This document shows, in pieces, positions 1 to 7,518 of a stretch of DNA of 58,120 bases; positions within the stretch are counted from its first letter, which is position 1, and every line of letters begins with the position of its first letter. Source of the stretch: Candidatus Nitrosopumilus sp. GTDB lineage: Archaea > Thermoproteota > Nitrososphaeria > Nitrososphaerales > Nitrosopumilaceae. The stretch lies in NCBI GenBank assembly GCA_029862085.1, contig JAOTXZ010000006.1, positions 1 through 58,120 on the forward strand. The letters run 5' to 3'. The notes under the pieces were generated by a model. The model did not search any database. It worked only from the letters and a program-made list of their open reading frames with translations, and had not been told where the DNA came from. The translations under genes and the position numbers were made by a program.

Positions 1-51
1 AAAATCGATTTAATTTGATTTAACGCTAAGATTTTTTTAAAAAAGTGTGAT

Positions 52-110
52 GGGACCGGCAGGATTTGAAGGTTTTTGGTGATTATTTTGGTACCAATTA
101 GCCGTGAAAT
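52..110 (-). repeat. tRNA-Pro 3'-tail fragment, copy 1
   Basis: Positions 52-70 match the 19-nt 3' end of the tRNA-Pro gene at 7519-7591 with one mismatch (GGGACCGGCAGG instead of GGGAACGGCAGG), in the same orientation. The following 40 nt, with ATTTTGGTACCAATTAG, are not tRNA but recur almost exactly after copy 3 at 2293-2330. The rest of the tRNA is absent, so this is a relic or attachment-site-like copy and not a functional gene. Confidence 0.75.
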
Positions 111-138
111 TCAAATATTTACAAAGACCTGTTGTGGT

Positions 139-324
139 GTGAACAAGAAAATTCTGATAATGTTAATTGTTGCTGGTATTGGACTTCCTATCCAAATGAT
201 AATTTCCTCTTTGTATCCTGCTTCAGAGTATAGTTTTGCCTTAGGTCTTGCTTTAGCTATTTTTGGAGTTTTAATAGCAATTGAAATTGTATTATACAGT
301 AAAGTACGAAAAGAAATTTCATAA
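139..324 (+). CDS. Small membrane protein, unknown function
   Basis: The reading frame is open from 76, but the first 21 codons lie in the tRNA-tail repeat and its arm. A GTG at 139 gives a more natural 61-residue protein starting MNKKILIMLIVAG. It has two hydrophobic segments (roughly residues 3-20 and 32-52) and a basic end (SKVRKE), as in a small two-helix inner-membrane protein. I recognise no family. A second short membrane-type frame follows directly at 325, so the two may be cotranscribed. Confidence 0.4.
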   Translation: MNKKILIMLIVAGIGLPIQMIISSLYPASEYSFALGLALAIFGVLIAIEIVLYSKVRKEIS

Positions 325-489
325 TTGAAGGTAAAGGATTTGTGGAAGAAATTACAAAAGATTAGTTTCAAATGGCAATTCGTTATCTTTCTATCAGCAG
401 TTACGGTAATGTTTCTAATGATATACGCTTGGTGTGGTTCTATCCTAAAAGTTGATTGTCATCAAGTCATTTTGGGTACAAATCCGTAG
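325..489 (+). CDS. Possible small single-helix membrane protein
   Basis: A 54-codon frame starts with TTG directly after the preceding stop codon; a second TTG at 340 is an alternative start. It encodes a basic N-terminus (WKKLQK), one strongly hydrophobic stretch (FVIFLSAVTVMFLMIYAW) and a short tail with two cysteines. Its length, adjacency and membrane character make it plausible as a gene, but nothing beyond the composition supports it and there is no recognisable family. Confidence 0.3.
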   Translation: MKVKDLWKKLQKISFKWQFVIFLSAVTVMFLMIYAWCGSILKVDCHQVILGTNP

Positions 490-537
490 AGTAAATCATC
501 GTAATGACTATTTATTGAATAGATTTTGATTCATTCT

Positions 538-750
538 ATGGCTGAAGGTTTTTTTGATTATTTGTCACAAAATATCCAATCAGTTTTGCAACTTGACGAA
601 ACAGGAATTTTGATGATCATACTTGCTTTGGTAATCATTGTAATAGTACTAAAAATCCTCAGTAAAATTTCAAAAATAATTCAAATTTTACTAATAGTGG
701 GAATAATTATTCTAATTATAATATGGGTTGGCAAATTAAATCAAGTTTAA
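538..750 (+). CDS. Small two-helix membrane protein, unknown
   Basis: The frame opens at a TTG at 526, but the ATG at 538 (MAEGFFDYLSQN) is the more likely start, giving 70 residues. An amphipathic N-terminus is followed by two long Ile/Leu/Val-rich segments (about residues 24-42 and 48-66) separated by SKISK. No catalytic motif is visible. It lies between tRNA-tail copies 1 and 2 and may be element cargo. Function unknown. Confidence 0.5.
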   Translation: MAEGFFDYLSQNIQSVLQLDETGILMIILALVIIVIVLKILSKISKIIQILLIVGIIILIIIWVGKLNQV

Positions 751-857
751 AATTTGATTTATTTTCTATCCATTTTCATTTTATTCTTTCATCCATCCCA
801 AAAAATAATTTCAAAGGTTCACATTCTCTTAGATTAGAATGAGTTTACTGATTAAAT

Positions 858-915
858 GGGATCGGCAGGATTTGAAGTGTTTTGGTGATTGTTTTTTTCC
901 CAATTAGTAATGAAT
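858..915 (-). repeat. tRNA-Pro 3'-tail fragment, copy 2
   Basis: Positions 858-876 match the tRNA-Pro 3' end with one substitution (GGGATCGGCAGG). The arm after it contains GTTTTGGTGATTGTTT (879-894), which also occurs exactly at 7475-7490 next to the intact tRNA, and CCAATTAGTAATGAA, related to the arms of copies 1 and 3. The left flank (CTCTTAGATTAGAATG) resembles the left flanks of copy 3 and of the tRNA itself. Confidence 0.75.
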
Positions 916-954
916 TAAGTCTTGGTAAACTATTTTATAATTTGGAAAGAAACT

Positions 955-2061
955 TTAATTTTTTGATTTAAGGCGTTTCCTTATTGTAAATGCAACCGTT
1001 GCAGGTGCTACAAAATACATTCCCAAGTTTAGTGCAATAACAGAAATTCCTAAACCTAAAACTTCAGTTTCTGAACCTTGGTCAGCCAAAGTCATTATTG
1101 ACAATGTTGAAATCATTGGAGTGATAAACAATTTAACTGCTTCTTGGAACACAGGATTTTCTCTTTCAATATCGGCAATTGTTGGTGAGAATGAATAGTA
1201 TAGATTGTTAAATCCAGTCATAAATGCCGCACCTGATTGGGTGCTCATGACAGTATTATCTCTAATTTCTCTTAAGAACTGAACTTGTGGTGCAAGTTCG
1301 GTACCATATGCAGCAGTTGCAATAAGACATCCACCGCCTTCTTCTTCATCTGTTACAGCCTCCTGCATTGCTTCACCTGCATCTTCCATTGCTTCTCCAG
1401 TAGCTTCTACGGCATCCTCTGCCATCTCTCCTGTGGTTTCAGCAGCTTCTTCCATTGCTTCACCTGCATCTTCCATTGCTTCTCCAGTAGCTTCTACGGC
1501 ATCCTCTGCCATCTCTCCTGTGGTTTCAGCAGCTTCTTCCATTGCTTCACCTGCATCTTCCATCATTTCATCCATAGCTTCACCAGCTTCTTCCATCATT
1601 CCTGCCTCTTGAACAATTACGATTCCTTCCATCCATGGATGAACCATGCAAAAGTAAGGATACTCTCCTGCTTCTTCAAATGTATGTGAGAAAGTTGTTC
1701 CTGCCATAAACAAACTTGAATCAAAAACGCCAGATGGTCCGTCCGCTGCACCTCCGCCAGTAACGGTATGTGCTGCTGTATCATCATTTGACCATGTTAC
1801 CATACCACCAACATCGATTGTTACCTCATATGGAATGTAACACTCGTTGGTTGTTTCACATCCTGGAACTGAGGTTCCCTCTGGTGTACTCACAGTCACA
1901 GCATGATGATCAGCAAAAGCTGATGGAGATAAACTGACTACTGAAATAATTGAAAAAAGGATTAAAATTGAGAAAATTGAGACTGATTTCACAAAGTTTG
2001 ATAAAGTGAGGATAAATAAAAAGTTTGACCAAAATAAACAGTGTAAGAGATAATTACTCAT
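955..2061 (-). CDS. Exported plastocyanin-like protein with CFI-box C-terminal domain
   Basis: A 368-residue exported copper protein. A long hydrophobic N-terminus ends in SAFADHH, a likely signal-peptide cleavage site near residue 50. The cupredoxin domain follows (about 52-152) with complete type-1 copper ligands: His in AAHTVTGGG and Cys, His and Met in FCMVHPWM. Residues about 155-243 are a Glu/Ala/Met linker made of exact repeats. The C-terminus begins GGGCLIATA and ends in a membrane-spanning stretch plus RKRLK; the same domain ends the cyclophilin at 27945. Blue copper proteins of this kind are thought to carry electrons in ammonia-oxidising archaea. The start is supported by a TATA-like element about 28 nt upstream; a GTG at 1990-1992 would leave a shorter signal peptide. 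Confidence 0.88.
   Translation of the reverse strand: MSNYLLHCLFWSNFLFILTLSNFVKSVSIFSILILFSIISVVSLSPSAFADHHAVTVSTPEGTSVPGCETTNECYIPYEVTIDVGGMVTWSNDDTAAHTVTGGGAADGPSGVFDSSLFMAGTTFSHTFEEAGEYPYFCMVHPWMEGIVIVQEAGMMEEAGEAMDEMMEDAGEAMEEAAETTGEMAEDAVEATGEAMEDAGEAMEEAAETTGEMAEDAVEATGEAMEDAGEAMQEAVTDEEEGGGCLIATAAYGTELAPQVQFLREIRDNTVMSTQSGAAFMTGFNNLYYSFSPTIADIERENPVFQEAVKLFITPMISTLSIMTLADQGSETEVLGLGISVIALNLGMYFVAPATVAFTIRKRLKSKN
1366..1563 (-). repeat. 87-bp exact tandem repeat in linker of the cupredoxin gene
   Basis: The unit starting CTTCACCTGCATCTTCC occurs at 1371, 1458 and, partially, 1545, with a period of exactly 87 bp (29 codons). The two full copies look identical at the nucleotide level. 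Each encodes a Glu/Ala/Met-rich helical segment with EAMEEAAETTGEMAEDA. Nucleotide identity points to recent duplication and probable length variation. Confidence 0.92.
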
Positions 2062-2073
2062 TTAGAGTTGGAG

Positions 2074-2104
2074 AATTGTAATGGATAAATTTTCCATTAC
2101 AATT
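2074..2104 (-). promoter_or_regulatory. Inverted repeat enclosing the TATA region of the cupredoxin gene
   Basis: A perfect 12-bp inverted repeat (AATTGTAATGGA and TCCATTACAATT) surrounds a 7-nt centre. On the minus strand the centre reads AAATTTA, a TATA-like element about 28 nt before the ATG at 2061, the archaeal spacing for a leaderless mRNA. A dimeric regulator bound here would cover the TATA box. Which regulator binds is unknown. Confidence 0.6.
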
Positions 2105-2504
2105 AATGAAGACATCAGCTAAAAGCTAATTTCTACTAAATCTATTATTTTGTTCCATATAAGATTGCTCAATTTCTAGAAGGACATTTTGTTAATATCT
2201 ACGTAATCTAAGATCCAAATCCTCTTAGATTTGAAATTGATTTTGGTTCTTTTTTGAGTCACCAAATTAGAATGGGAACGGCAGGATTTGAAGGTTTTAG
2301 GTGACTATTTTGGTACCAATTAGGCGTGAAAATTAATTTTTTAAGATTCTATTTTAGACTTTTCAATTTGTCGTTAATCACAGCAGAGTTGGAGATTTAG
2401 GTATTGGTTTTGATGATTTCCTTTGCTGGAATCATCTGTATTTTTTATCAAGATCTACCTAGTTTAAGAAAAAAGCCTTTTAGGAAATAAAAAAAGTTTT
2501 ACTT
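2105..2504. other. Intergenic region with tRNA-tail copy 3
   Basis: Roughly 400 bp with no convincing gene. It contains the third tRNA-Pro tail (2274) and its arm. A 28-codon frame at 2404-2490 starting with TTG has a short hydrophobic stretch but no other support. TTTTAGGAAATAAAAAAAG before 2505 is the probable promoter region of the phosphoesterase gene. Confidence 0.6.
2274..2330 (-). repeat. tRNA-Pro 3'-tail fragment, copy 3
   Basis: Positions 2274-2292 are a perfect copy of the 19-nt 3' end of tRNA-Pro (GGGAACGGCAGGATTTGAA), diverging exactly where the T-loop should continue. The arm to 2330 (GACTATTTTGGTACCAATTAG) is nearly identical to that of copy 1. It is in direct orientation with the intact tRNA at 7519, so 2274-7519 could be the span of a former integrated element. 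Confidence 0.8.
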
Positions 2505-4007
2505 ATGGAGTTTAAATTAAAAAAACAAATTCAGGTTTTACTAATTCATTTAACTGACACATATTTTATTCAGGAAGTTAAAGCGGGCTCGAAAATTGAG
2601 CTCCCTGGTTTTGCACGAATTGGAAGTTTGATTGACACAGTAAAAGCCTCAAACAACAAAACCTTAATTCTCCATAGTGGGGATTTTTTATTTCCATCTT
2701 TTATGAGTAAATTTTTTCATGGCAAGCAGATGATTGACATGTTTAATGCTTGTGGATTTGATTACATTACCTTAGGTAACCATGATTTTGATGGAGGAAT
2801 TTCTGTTTTAAAAAAACGACTCATAGAAGCTAAATTCAAAACCATTCTAACAAATCTAAAACCACCAAAAAATTTTCCAACAAAGTGCCCGTCACATGAA
2901 TTGTGGCCAAAACGAAAACCGATTTTAGCTTTGGTTGGAATTGCTGGAACCTCTACTCAAAGGGCTGCAAAAGAAAATGGATTTTTTCCCCAAGAAGTTT
3001 TTGACTCGTTAAAAAAGAAAATAAAATTTCTCAAAAATAAATATCCCCAGATAAATAACCTAGTTGTTTTATCCCATATGAGCGATTTTGAGGATAAAAC
3101 TCTAAGAAAATGGCTCAGTGAAAATTGGTCAGGAATCTCCTACATCTTTGGGGGCCATGATCATAAAAGTTTAGTTTCTTGTCAGGCCAAAACGGCAAAC
3201 TCTATTCTAATCAAGAGTCAATCAAATGCACGAAATGTAAGACTATATCCAATTTTAAAAACAAATACGAATAAACCGAAAAAAACTAAAACTTTGACAG
3301 TTGAGCTTAAAAATAATCTAATTACAATAAACTCAAAAGATTTTAGAAATTTCCCTCCATCAAAAAAAATTCAAAAGAAAATACAAAATTGGGAAACTCT
3401 TCTTCAAAAAATATCCCCCGAAAAACCCGAAATAATCAGGACCTTCCCACCAAAAATCTCCTTTGATGCGACTGAGCTGTCCTTAAGGAATGGAACCACA
3501 GATTTTGGTAATTTTATTGCAGATTGTCTTTGTGAGGCTACAAAATCCGATATTGCACTGATTAACTCAGGCCATTTTAGAGGAGACAGAAAATTATCAA
3601 ATTTAATCAGAACCTCAGACCTTCGAAGGATCTTTGTGATGGATGATCCTGGTTCTATTATCAAAGTAAAATTATCTCCAAAAGAATGCAGGTTGCTATT
3701 ATTACATGGCTTTAAGGAATTGGGAAAAGGAAGAATTTTGCAAATTTCTAAAAACGCTACAAGCCTAATTAAAAAATCAAAAACCAATTTATCTGTCGTA
3801 TTAATGGCAGATATGATTTTTACAGATGATGATGGTTTTGCAAAAATTCTAGCTAACCAAAGAACGTGTTCGGTAACTCAGCTTAGAGAACATATGAAAA
3901 AATTTAGAATAAATCAAACCATATTGGACCTTGTAAAAAAGCAAGCAAAATTTGTAAAATATGATTCTAGCAAAAGATTTTCCATAAAAAAGGCCTCAAA
4001 TTTTTAG
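2505..4007 (+). CDS. 5'-nucleotidase/UshA-like metallophosphoesterase
   Basis: A 500-residue two-domain phosphoesterase. The N-terminal calcineurin-like domain (about 10-260) shows GDFLFPS, GNHDFD, a downstream LSHMSD and GGHDHKS, the metal-binding blocks of the family. The C-terminal domain (about 315-480) has FGNFIADCL and INSGHFRGD, matching the substrate-binding domain of 5'-nucleotidases. The first block reads TDTYF, so the usual DxH has Tyr for His, which may alter the dinuclear metal site. No signal peptide is seen, so it is probably cytoplasmic, unlike bacterial UshA. Likely substrates are nucleotides or related phosphate esters; the specificity cannot be read. Confidence 0.82.
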   Translation: MEFKLKKQIQVLLIHLTDTYFIQEVKAGSKIELPGFARIGSLIDTVKASNNKTLILHSGDFLFPSFMSKFFHGKQMIDMFNACGFDYITLGNHDFDGGISVLKKRLIEAKFKTILTNLKPPKNFPTKCPSHELWPKRKPILALVGIAGTSTQRAAKENGFFPQEVFDSLKKKIKFLKNKYPQINNLVVLSHMSDFEDKTLRKWLSENWSGISYIFGGHDHKSLVSCQAKTANSILIKSQSNARNVRLYPILKTNTNKPKKTKTLTVELKNNLITINSKDFRNFPPSKKIQKKIQNWETLLQKISPEKPEIIRTFPPKISFDATELSLRNGTTDFGNFIADCLCEATKSDIALINSGHFRGDRKLSNLIRTSDLRRIFVMDDPGSIIKVKLSPKECRLLLLHGFKELGKGRILQISKNATSLIKKSKTNLSVVLMADMIFTDDDGFAKILANQRTCSVTQLREHMKKFRINQTILDLVKKQAKFVKYDSSKRFSIKKASNF

Positions 4008-4204
4008 GGATTTTTATTTTTAAAAATATTATTTACGAATAATTGTAATTTTTATTTTGTTACGAAATTTTACTAGTACAAATTTCCCATAAAACAATTT
4101 TTTTTAAAAAAATTCCTCAAATTTAATTAAATTAATTTGATTTTAATTTTACGGTGTTTCAATGATCAAAGTTTAAAACATAAAAAAAATTTGGTAAACC
4201 AAAT

Positions 4205-4489
4205 ATGAAACCAGTCTTTGAAATTCAAAAGGAACCAGTAATGATACAAGCCTTAGAAATCCTATCAAATTTAGGTAAAAATGAAGAAATTACCATTACA
4301 GGAAAGGGGGATTCTATTCCAGATGCAATAACAGTTGCAAATATTCTTACCAACAATCTGCTTAAGGGTAACTCAGAAATTCATCAAACTATGGTCGGAA
4401 GCGAACCAATTAGTGAAATGGGAAAAGTATTATCAAATATTAGCATAATTTTGAGAAAAATTGGGGCAGAAAAAAAATTTCCTGATTAG
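4205..4489 (+). CDS. Alba-like DNA/RNA-binding protein
   Basis: A 94-residue protein fitting the Alba fold: an N-terminal strand then PVMIQALEIL, a strand EEITITGKG, a helix DAITVANILTNNLL, and a final strand pair ending IILRKIGAE. Alba proteins are dimeric chromatin or RNA-binding proteins; the GKGDSI loop corresponds to the nucleic-acid-contacting loop. The classic N-terminal lysine pair is not obvious, so this is probably a divergent paralogue. It stands alone with AT-rich flanks on both sides. Confidence 0.75.
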   Translation: MKPVFEIQKEPVMIQALEILSNLGKNEEITITGKGDSIPDAITVANILTNNLLKGNSEIHQTMVGSEPISEMGKVLSNISIILRKIGAEKKFPD

Positions 4490-4611
4490 GAAATTATTAA
4501 GGTCATAATTAGTATACCTAAAAAATTTGAACCACTACAATATTTGTCATAACCGTTAGAAACAGTAGTTACAAACACGACTTTAACAATAAATATTTTT
4601 GAAGGATTTCA

Positions 4612-4926
4612 ATGAATAAAACAATTTCATTAGCTGCAATCTCAATGTTTGCAGTAATAATGGGCATGGGCGCATTTGCACCAGCCTTGGCAGACAATAA
4701 TGGCTCAAATGGACAAAAAACCACCTTATGTCATTATCAAGAAGAAGTCCTAGCTGAAGATGGTGTAACAGTTCTTGAAGAAGAATCTGTTTCTATCATT
4801 AATGTAAACAATCGTGCTTTGGCAACTCATCTTAGTCATGGTGACACCATAATTAACGATACAGATGCAGACGATACTAACGACTCTGATGACTGTCCAG
4901 TAACTCCAGATTTAGATGAAGCATAA
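4612..4926 (+). CDS. Small secreted protein with CH...HGD motif
   Basis: A 104-residue exported protein with a signal peptide (MNKTISLAAISMF to APALA, cleavage before DNN). The mature part contains LCHYQEE, SIINVNNRALATHLSHGD and a late DDC. This Cys-His ... AL..HL.HGD arrangement is a small motif found in many secreted bacterial and archaeal proteins. The invariant Cys and His could bind metal or form a disulfide with the late Cys; this is inference. The tail is very acidic (DTDADDTNDSDD). Confidence 0.7.
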   Translation: MNKTISLAAISMFAVIMGMGAFAPALADNNGSNGQKTTLCHYQEEVLAEDGVTVLEEESVSIINVNNRALATHLSHGDTIINDTDADDTNDSDDCPVTPDLDEA

Positions 4927-5003
4927 ATTCTTCTAAAATCTTTTTTATTTTTTTATTAATAGCAAAAAATAATTTCACATGTTCCATTCAGTATAGGCTT
5001 GAA

Positions 5004-5045
5004 CCGTTTTTGGGAATAAAAATAGGCGCACATATGTGTAAAATT
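5004..5045 (+). repeat. Imperfect flanking repeat, left copy
   Basis: The stretch CCGTTTTTGGGAATAAAAAT followed by AGGCGCACATATGTGTAAAATT resembles 6775-6816 over about 40 bp (ATAAAAAT, CGCA and a final GTAA block shared) in the same orientation. The two copies sit just outside the ends of the secreted-protein gene at 5059-6639. The function is unknown; a duplicated flanking or att-like sequence is possible. Confidence 0.45.
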
Positions 5046-5058
5046 AAAGAAAAAAAGA

Positions 5059-6639
5059 TTAATTTTCTAAAATAAATCCTGGTCCCCAATCATCTGTATT
5101 CCTAAGATCAGTTGTACTGAGGGTTTTGGATTTGGTATAGGAGTTGAACATCATATCATAAACAGGATTGTTTGGGTGGTAACCTTGGCATTCAAAATCA
5201 AATGTATTTTCCATTGCAAAATGTCCTTTGATGTAGTTTTCTTCTTTATTCATATCAGAACCAATATCGTAATCGACAACACGACAGTTTGAATAATTAA
5301 AACCTCGCACCAACTCTCCATTAATTAGATTTACATCAACATCAAAAAGTTCTGTCATGAGGTTTGCACCTGAAACACTTTGAAGTTTAAGATTCTCATC
5401 TACTCGTTTGTACAATAATGGATAGTCTCCAACAATGCCTTCTAACTCAAATGTTGGGTTTGACCTAGACAGAACATCACCTTGTCTAAATATTGGAAAT
5501 TCTAATTTTTCAACTCCATTATTGAAGGTAAACGTAGTCATTATTCTTGGCCCATCTGCCATTTGTAAACTATCATTTGACTGAACGTTTTCTACAAAAG
5601 ATGTTTGCCAGGTTGGAATATCCCCATAAAGTTTGGAATATTCTGTATTCATGGCTTTCAAACCTGCACAATCAAAATCAATTTCATTTACAATGGCAAA
5701 ACCACTTTTTCCAGTAAATCCTTCTTCTTTGTCTGACTCTGTGTTGATTATTGCCCCTGAAACCCTACAGTCTCGAAAATCAAGGGATCGTAGAGTTTTT
5801 TCTCCATTTGAAAACTCTACTAATGCCTCAAAATCATAGTTAGATGCAGTGCCTAATCCTGAAACCTTTCTGGAATTGTCAATTGCCTTGTACAATAAAG
5901 GATAGTAGTCCACCACACCCTCAACACTAAAACTTGGAGGTACGGCATCATCGGACTCTTCAAATCCTGAATTTAATTCAAAGGTTGTAAATTCTATCTT
6001 TTCTTGCCCATCATCAAAACCAAAGGTGATGAATGTTCGGACATTCTCTACAAAGTTGTAAGTTGTACCATAATCGATATTTTGAGATGTAGCATTTTGT
6101 GGCGATTCACCGTTTATTCCTCCACATCTAAATTCAATTTTATCCACTACTGCAAAACCACTTTTGGAGGATGTGTAACTTTCATAATCGTTTGAATTCA
6201 ATGTAACTGCTTCATAATCTAAAATTTCACAGTTTTTGTAATGAATGGTTCTAACTGTTTGGTCATCCCTTGTTAAATCTACATCGACATCAAAGAACCT
6301 ATAATTAAACTCAAATGCGCTTGCACCAGTTAAAGTCGTTAAACGATATTTGTAAGCATCATCTAGGGCTTTGTGCAAATGTGGAGATTCTCCGATGATC
6401 CCTTCTATCTCAAAAGTTGTTCCATCGTTTGAGACAAAATCTGAGGTCATTTTGAAAATTGGAAACTGATAAACTTCTACTCCATCTCTATAAGTAAATG
6501 TGAAATTGGCTTGAACGTTTTCAGCCATATTATATTTTTCATCTTCGGAAAATGCTAACGGTTGTCCAATTGTTGATGAAATTAAAAACACCATAATTAC
6601 AAAAAGTGGAAAAACTGTGATTGTATTTTTTGTATTCAA
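5059..6639 (-). CDS. Secreted protein with three tandem beta-rich repeats, unknown function
   Basis: A 526-residue exported protein with an N-terminal signal peptide (about residues 1-31, ending LAFSEDE). The mature chain is three copies of a roughly 150-residue module (about 38-175, 190-330, 345-490). Each has VENVQ or VENVR, a strand with F.DG.E..EFP.F, FE(I/L/V)EG(I/V)(V/I), a Y(K/R) helix, a DV(D/N) strand, NC or DCR and a final (F/G)FA ... F.C.G. The conserved Cys pair per module suggests one disulfide each. I know no function; a cell-surface or adhesive role is a guess. The gene stands alone and is flanked by a pair of imperfect repeats. Confidence 0.7.
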   Translation of the reverse strand: MNTKNTITVFPLFVIMVFLISSTIGQPLAFSEDEKYNMAENVQANFTFTYRDGVEVYQFPIFKMTSDFVSNDGTTFEIEGIIGESPHLHKALDDAYKYRLTTLTGASAFEFNYRFFDVDVDLTRDDQTVRTIHYKNCEILDYEAVTLNSNDYESYTSSKSGFAVVDKIEFRCGGINGESPQNATSQNIDYGTTYNFVENVRTFITFGFDDGQEKIEFTTFELNSGFEESDDAVPPSFSVEGVVDYYPLLYKAIDNSRKVSGLGTASNYDFEALVEFSNGEKTLRSLDFRDCRVSGAIINTESDKEEGFTGKSGFAIVNEIDFDCAGLKAMNTEYSKLYGDIPTWQTSFVENVQSNDSLQMADGPRIMTTFTFNNGVEKLEFPIFRQGDVLSRSNPTFELEGIVGDYPLLYKRVDENLKLQSVSGANLMTELFDVDVNLINGELVRGFNYSNCRVVDYDIGSDMNKEENYIKGHFAMENTFDFECQGYHPNNPVYDMMFNSYTKSKTLSTTDLRNTDDWGPGFILEN

Positions 6640-6774
6640 TAATTTTAGGGATTATTTTTCAAGTATAAACAATATCCATTTTCTTTACTGTTGTTCTATA
6701 ATCGTAGATAGGTCTAAAGGAAATATATAGAAAATAATTTCAAATTTTCAAGTTCAAAACAGTAGAGATTCGCT

Positions 6775-6816
6775 ACCATTTTGGGGATAAAAATGGACGC
6801 AGATAGGCGTAAGATT
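6775..6816 (+). repeat. Imperfect flanking repeat, right copy
   Basis: CCATTTTGGGGATAAAAATG followed by GACGCAGATAGGCGTAAGATTT is the partner of 5004-5045. It lies between the start of the secreted three-repeat gene and the stop of the methyltransferase gene. Identity is about three quarters by eye. Confidence 0.45.
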
Positions 6817-6823
6817 TAGCTAA

Positions 6824-7402
6824 TCATGAAAGTTGCGCAACCATCATTTTGAATTTATATTCAATGATTTCACCTTCGATTTTTGGAATATCGTTGATTA
6901 TTATTTCATCCAATAGATTCCAATTAGATGCTAATGATTTCAGCATATTCATGAAATGATCTGCTTTAAAATCATCAGGATACACTATGCAAATAATTCC
7001 TTTATTCTTTAAGGAATTAGAATATTTTCCAAGTAATTCAAGTTGAGTAGAATCTTCAAACCCATGAAGTAACATATCAAATAAAATAACATTGAATTTT
7101 TTTTCCAATTTTAGATTTTGAATATCATCTACAATGCCATCAATCTTGAATCCTGATGATTCAGCTTTGTACAACATTTGTTGAATCCCTACCCTTGAAC
7201 TATCTACAGCAGTGACATTGTATCCAATCGATGCAAAAAATAGTGAATCCCTACCTTGCCCAGAACCCAAGTCAAGAAGATCACCTGTTATGGGACAGTT
7301 TTTGAAATAATGTTGTAATTCTTTGTAAGGATGGCCGAACATCTCTGGTTTTTCATCATATGTTCCATCAAATGATTCAGATTTACCCTGATTGTTTTCC
7401 AT
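6824..7402 (-). CDS. Class I SAM-dependent methyltransferase
   Basis: A 192-residue Rossmann-fold methyltransferase. Motif I LLDLGSGQGRDSLFFA (about 42-57) binds S-adenosylmethionine, and motif II ends VTAVDSS with the ribose-binding Asp. FNVILFDMLLHG is the motif IV region. Size and motif I (GSGQGRDS) recall the TehB/thiopurine-methyltransferase-like group, but the substrate cannot be inferred. It lies just left of tRNA-Pro, where integrated elements carry cargo, though it could also be chromosomal. Confidence 0.8.
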   Translation of the reverse strand: MENNQGKSESFDGTYDEKPEMFGHPYKELQHYFKNCPITGDLLDLGSGQGRDSLFFASIGYNVTAVDSSRVGIQQMLYKAESSGFKIDGIVDDIQNLKLEKKFNVILFDMLLHGFEDSTQLELLGKYSNSLKNKGIICIVYPDDFKADHFMNMLKSLASNWNLLDEIIINDIPKIEGEIIEYKFKMMVAQLS

Positions 7403-7474
7403 TTCGTCGAGTACATTAATCTAATAACAATAAGAGCTTTTTGAAATAATATTGAATCCTCCTAGATTAGTAAT

Positions 7475-7490
7475 GTTTTGGTGATTGTTT
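7475..7490 (+). repeat. 16-nt arm sequence shared with tRNA-tail copy 2
   Basis: GTTTTGGTGATTGTTT occurs here, 28 nt left of the tRNA-Pro 3' end, and identically at 879-894 beside tail copy 2. The neighbouring ATTAGTAATG is also shared. This ties the intact tRNA locus to the tail copies by more than the tRNA sequence alone. Confidence 0.6.
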
Positions 7491-7518
7491 TAGATTCAGA
7501 TTTTTTCTTAAGAAAAAT

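Noticed and set aside
1366-1563. Tandem repeats considered as a CRISPR array
   Set aside because: The units are 87 bp, contiguous without spacers and in frame with a protein.
1285-1689. A plus-strand Cys/Phe/Ser-rich frame (134 codons) within the cupredoxin gene
   Set aside because: It is the antisense shadow of the Glu/Ala/Met repeat; the minus-strand gene has a signal peptide, copper ligands and a CFI box.
2404-2490. A 28-codon hydrophobic frame before the phosphoesterase gene
   Set aside because: Too short and with a TTG start, no promoter or homology evidence.
1-7518. Search for an integrase that would explain the tRNA-tail copies
   Set aside because: No tyrosine or serine recombinase motif is encoded here; the element interpretation therefore rests on repeats alone.
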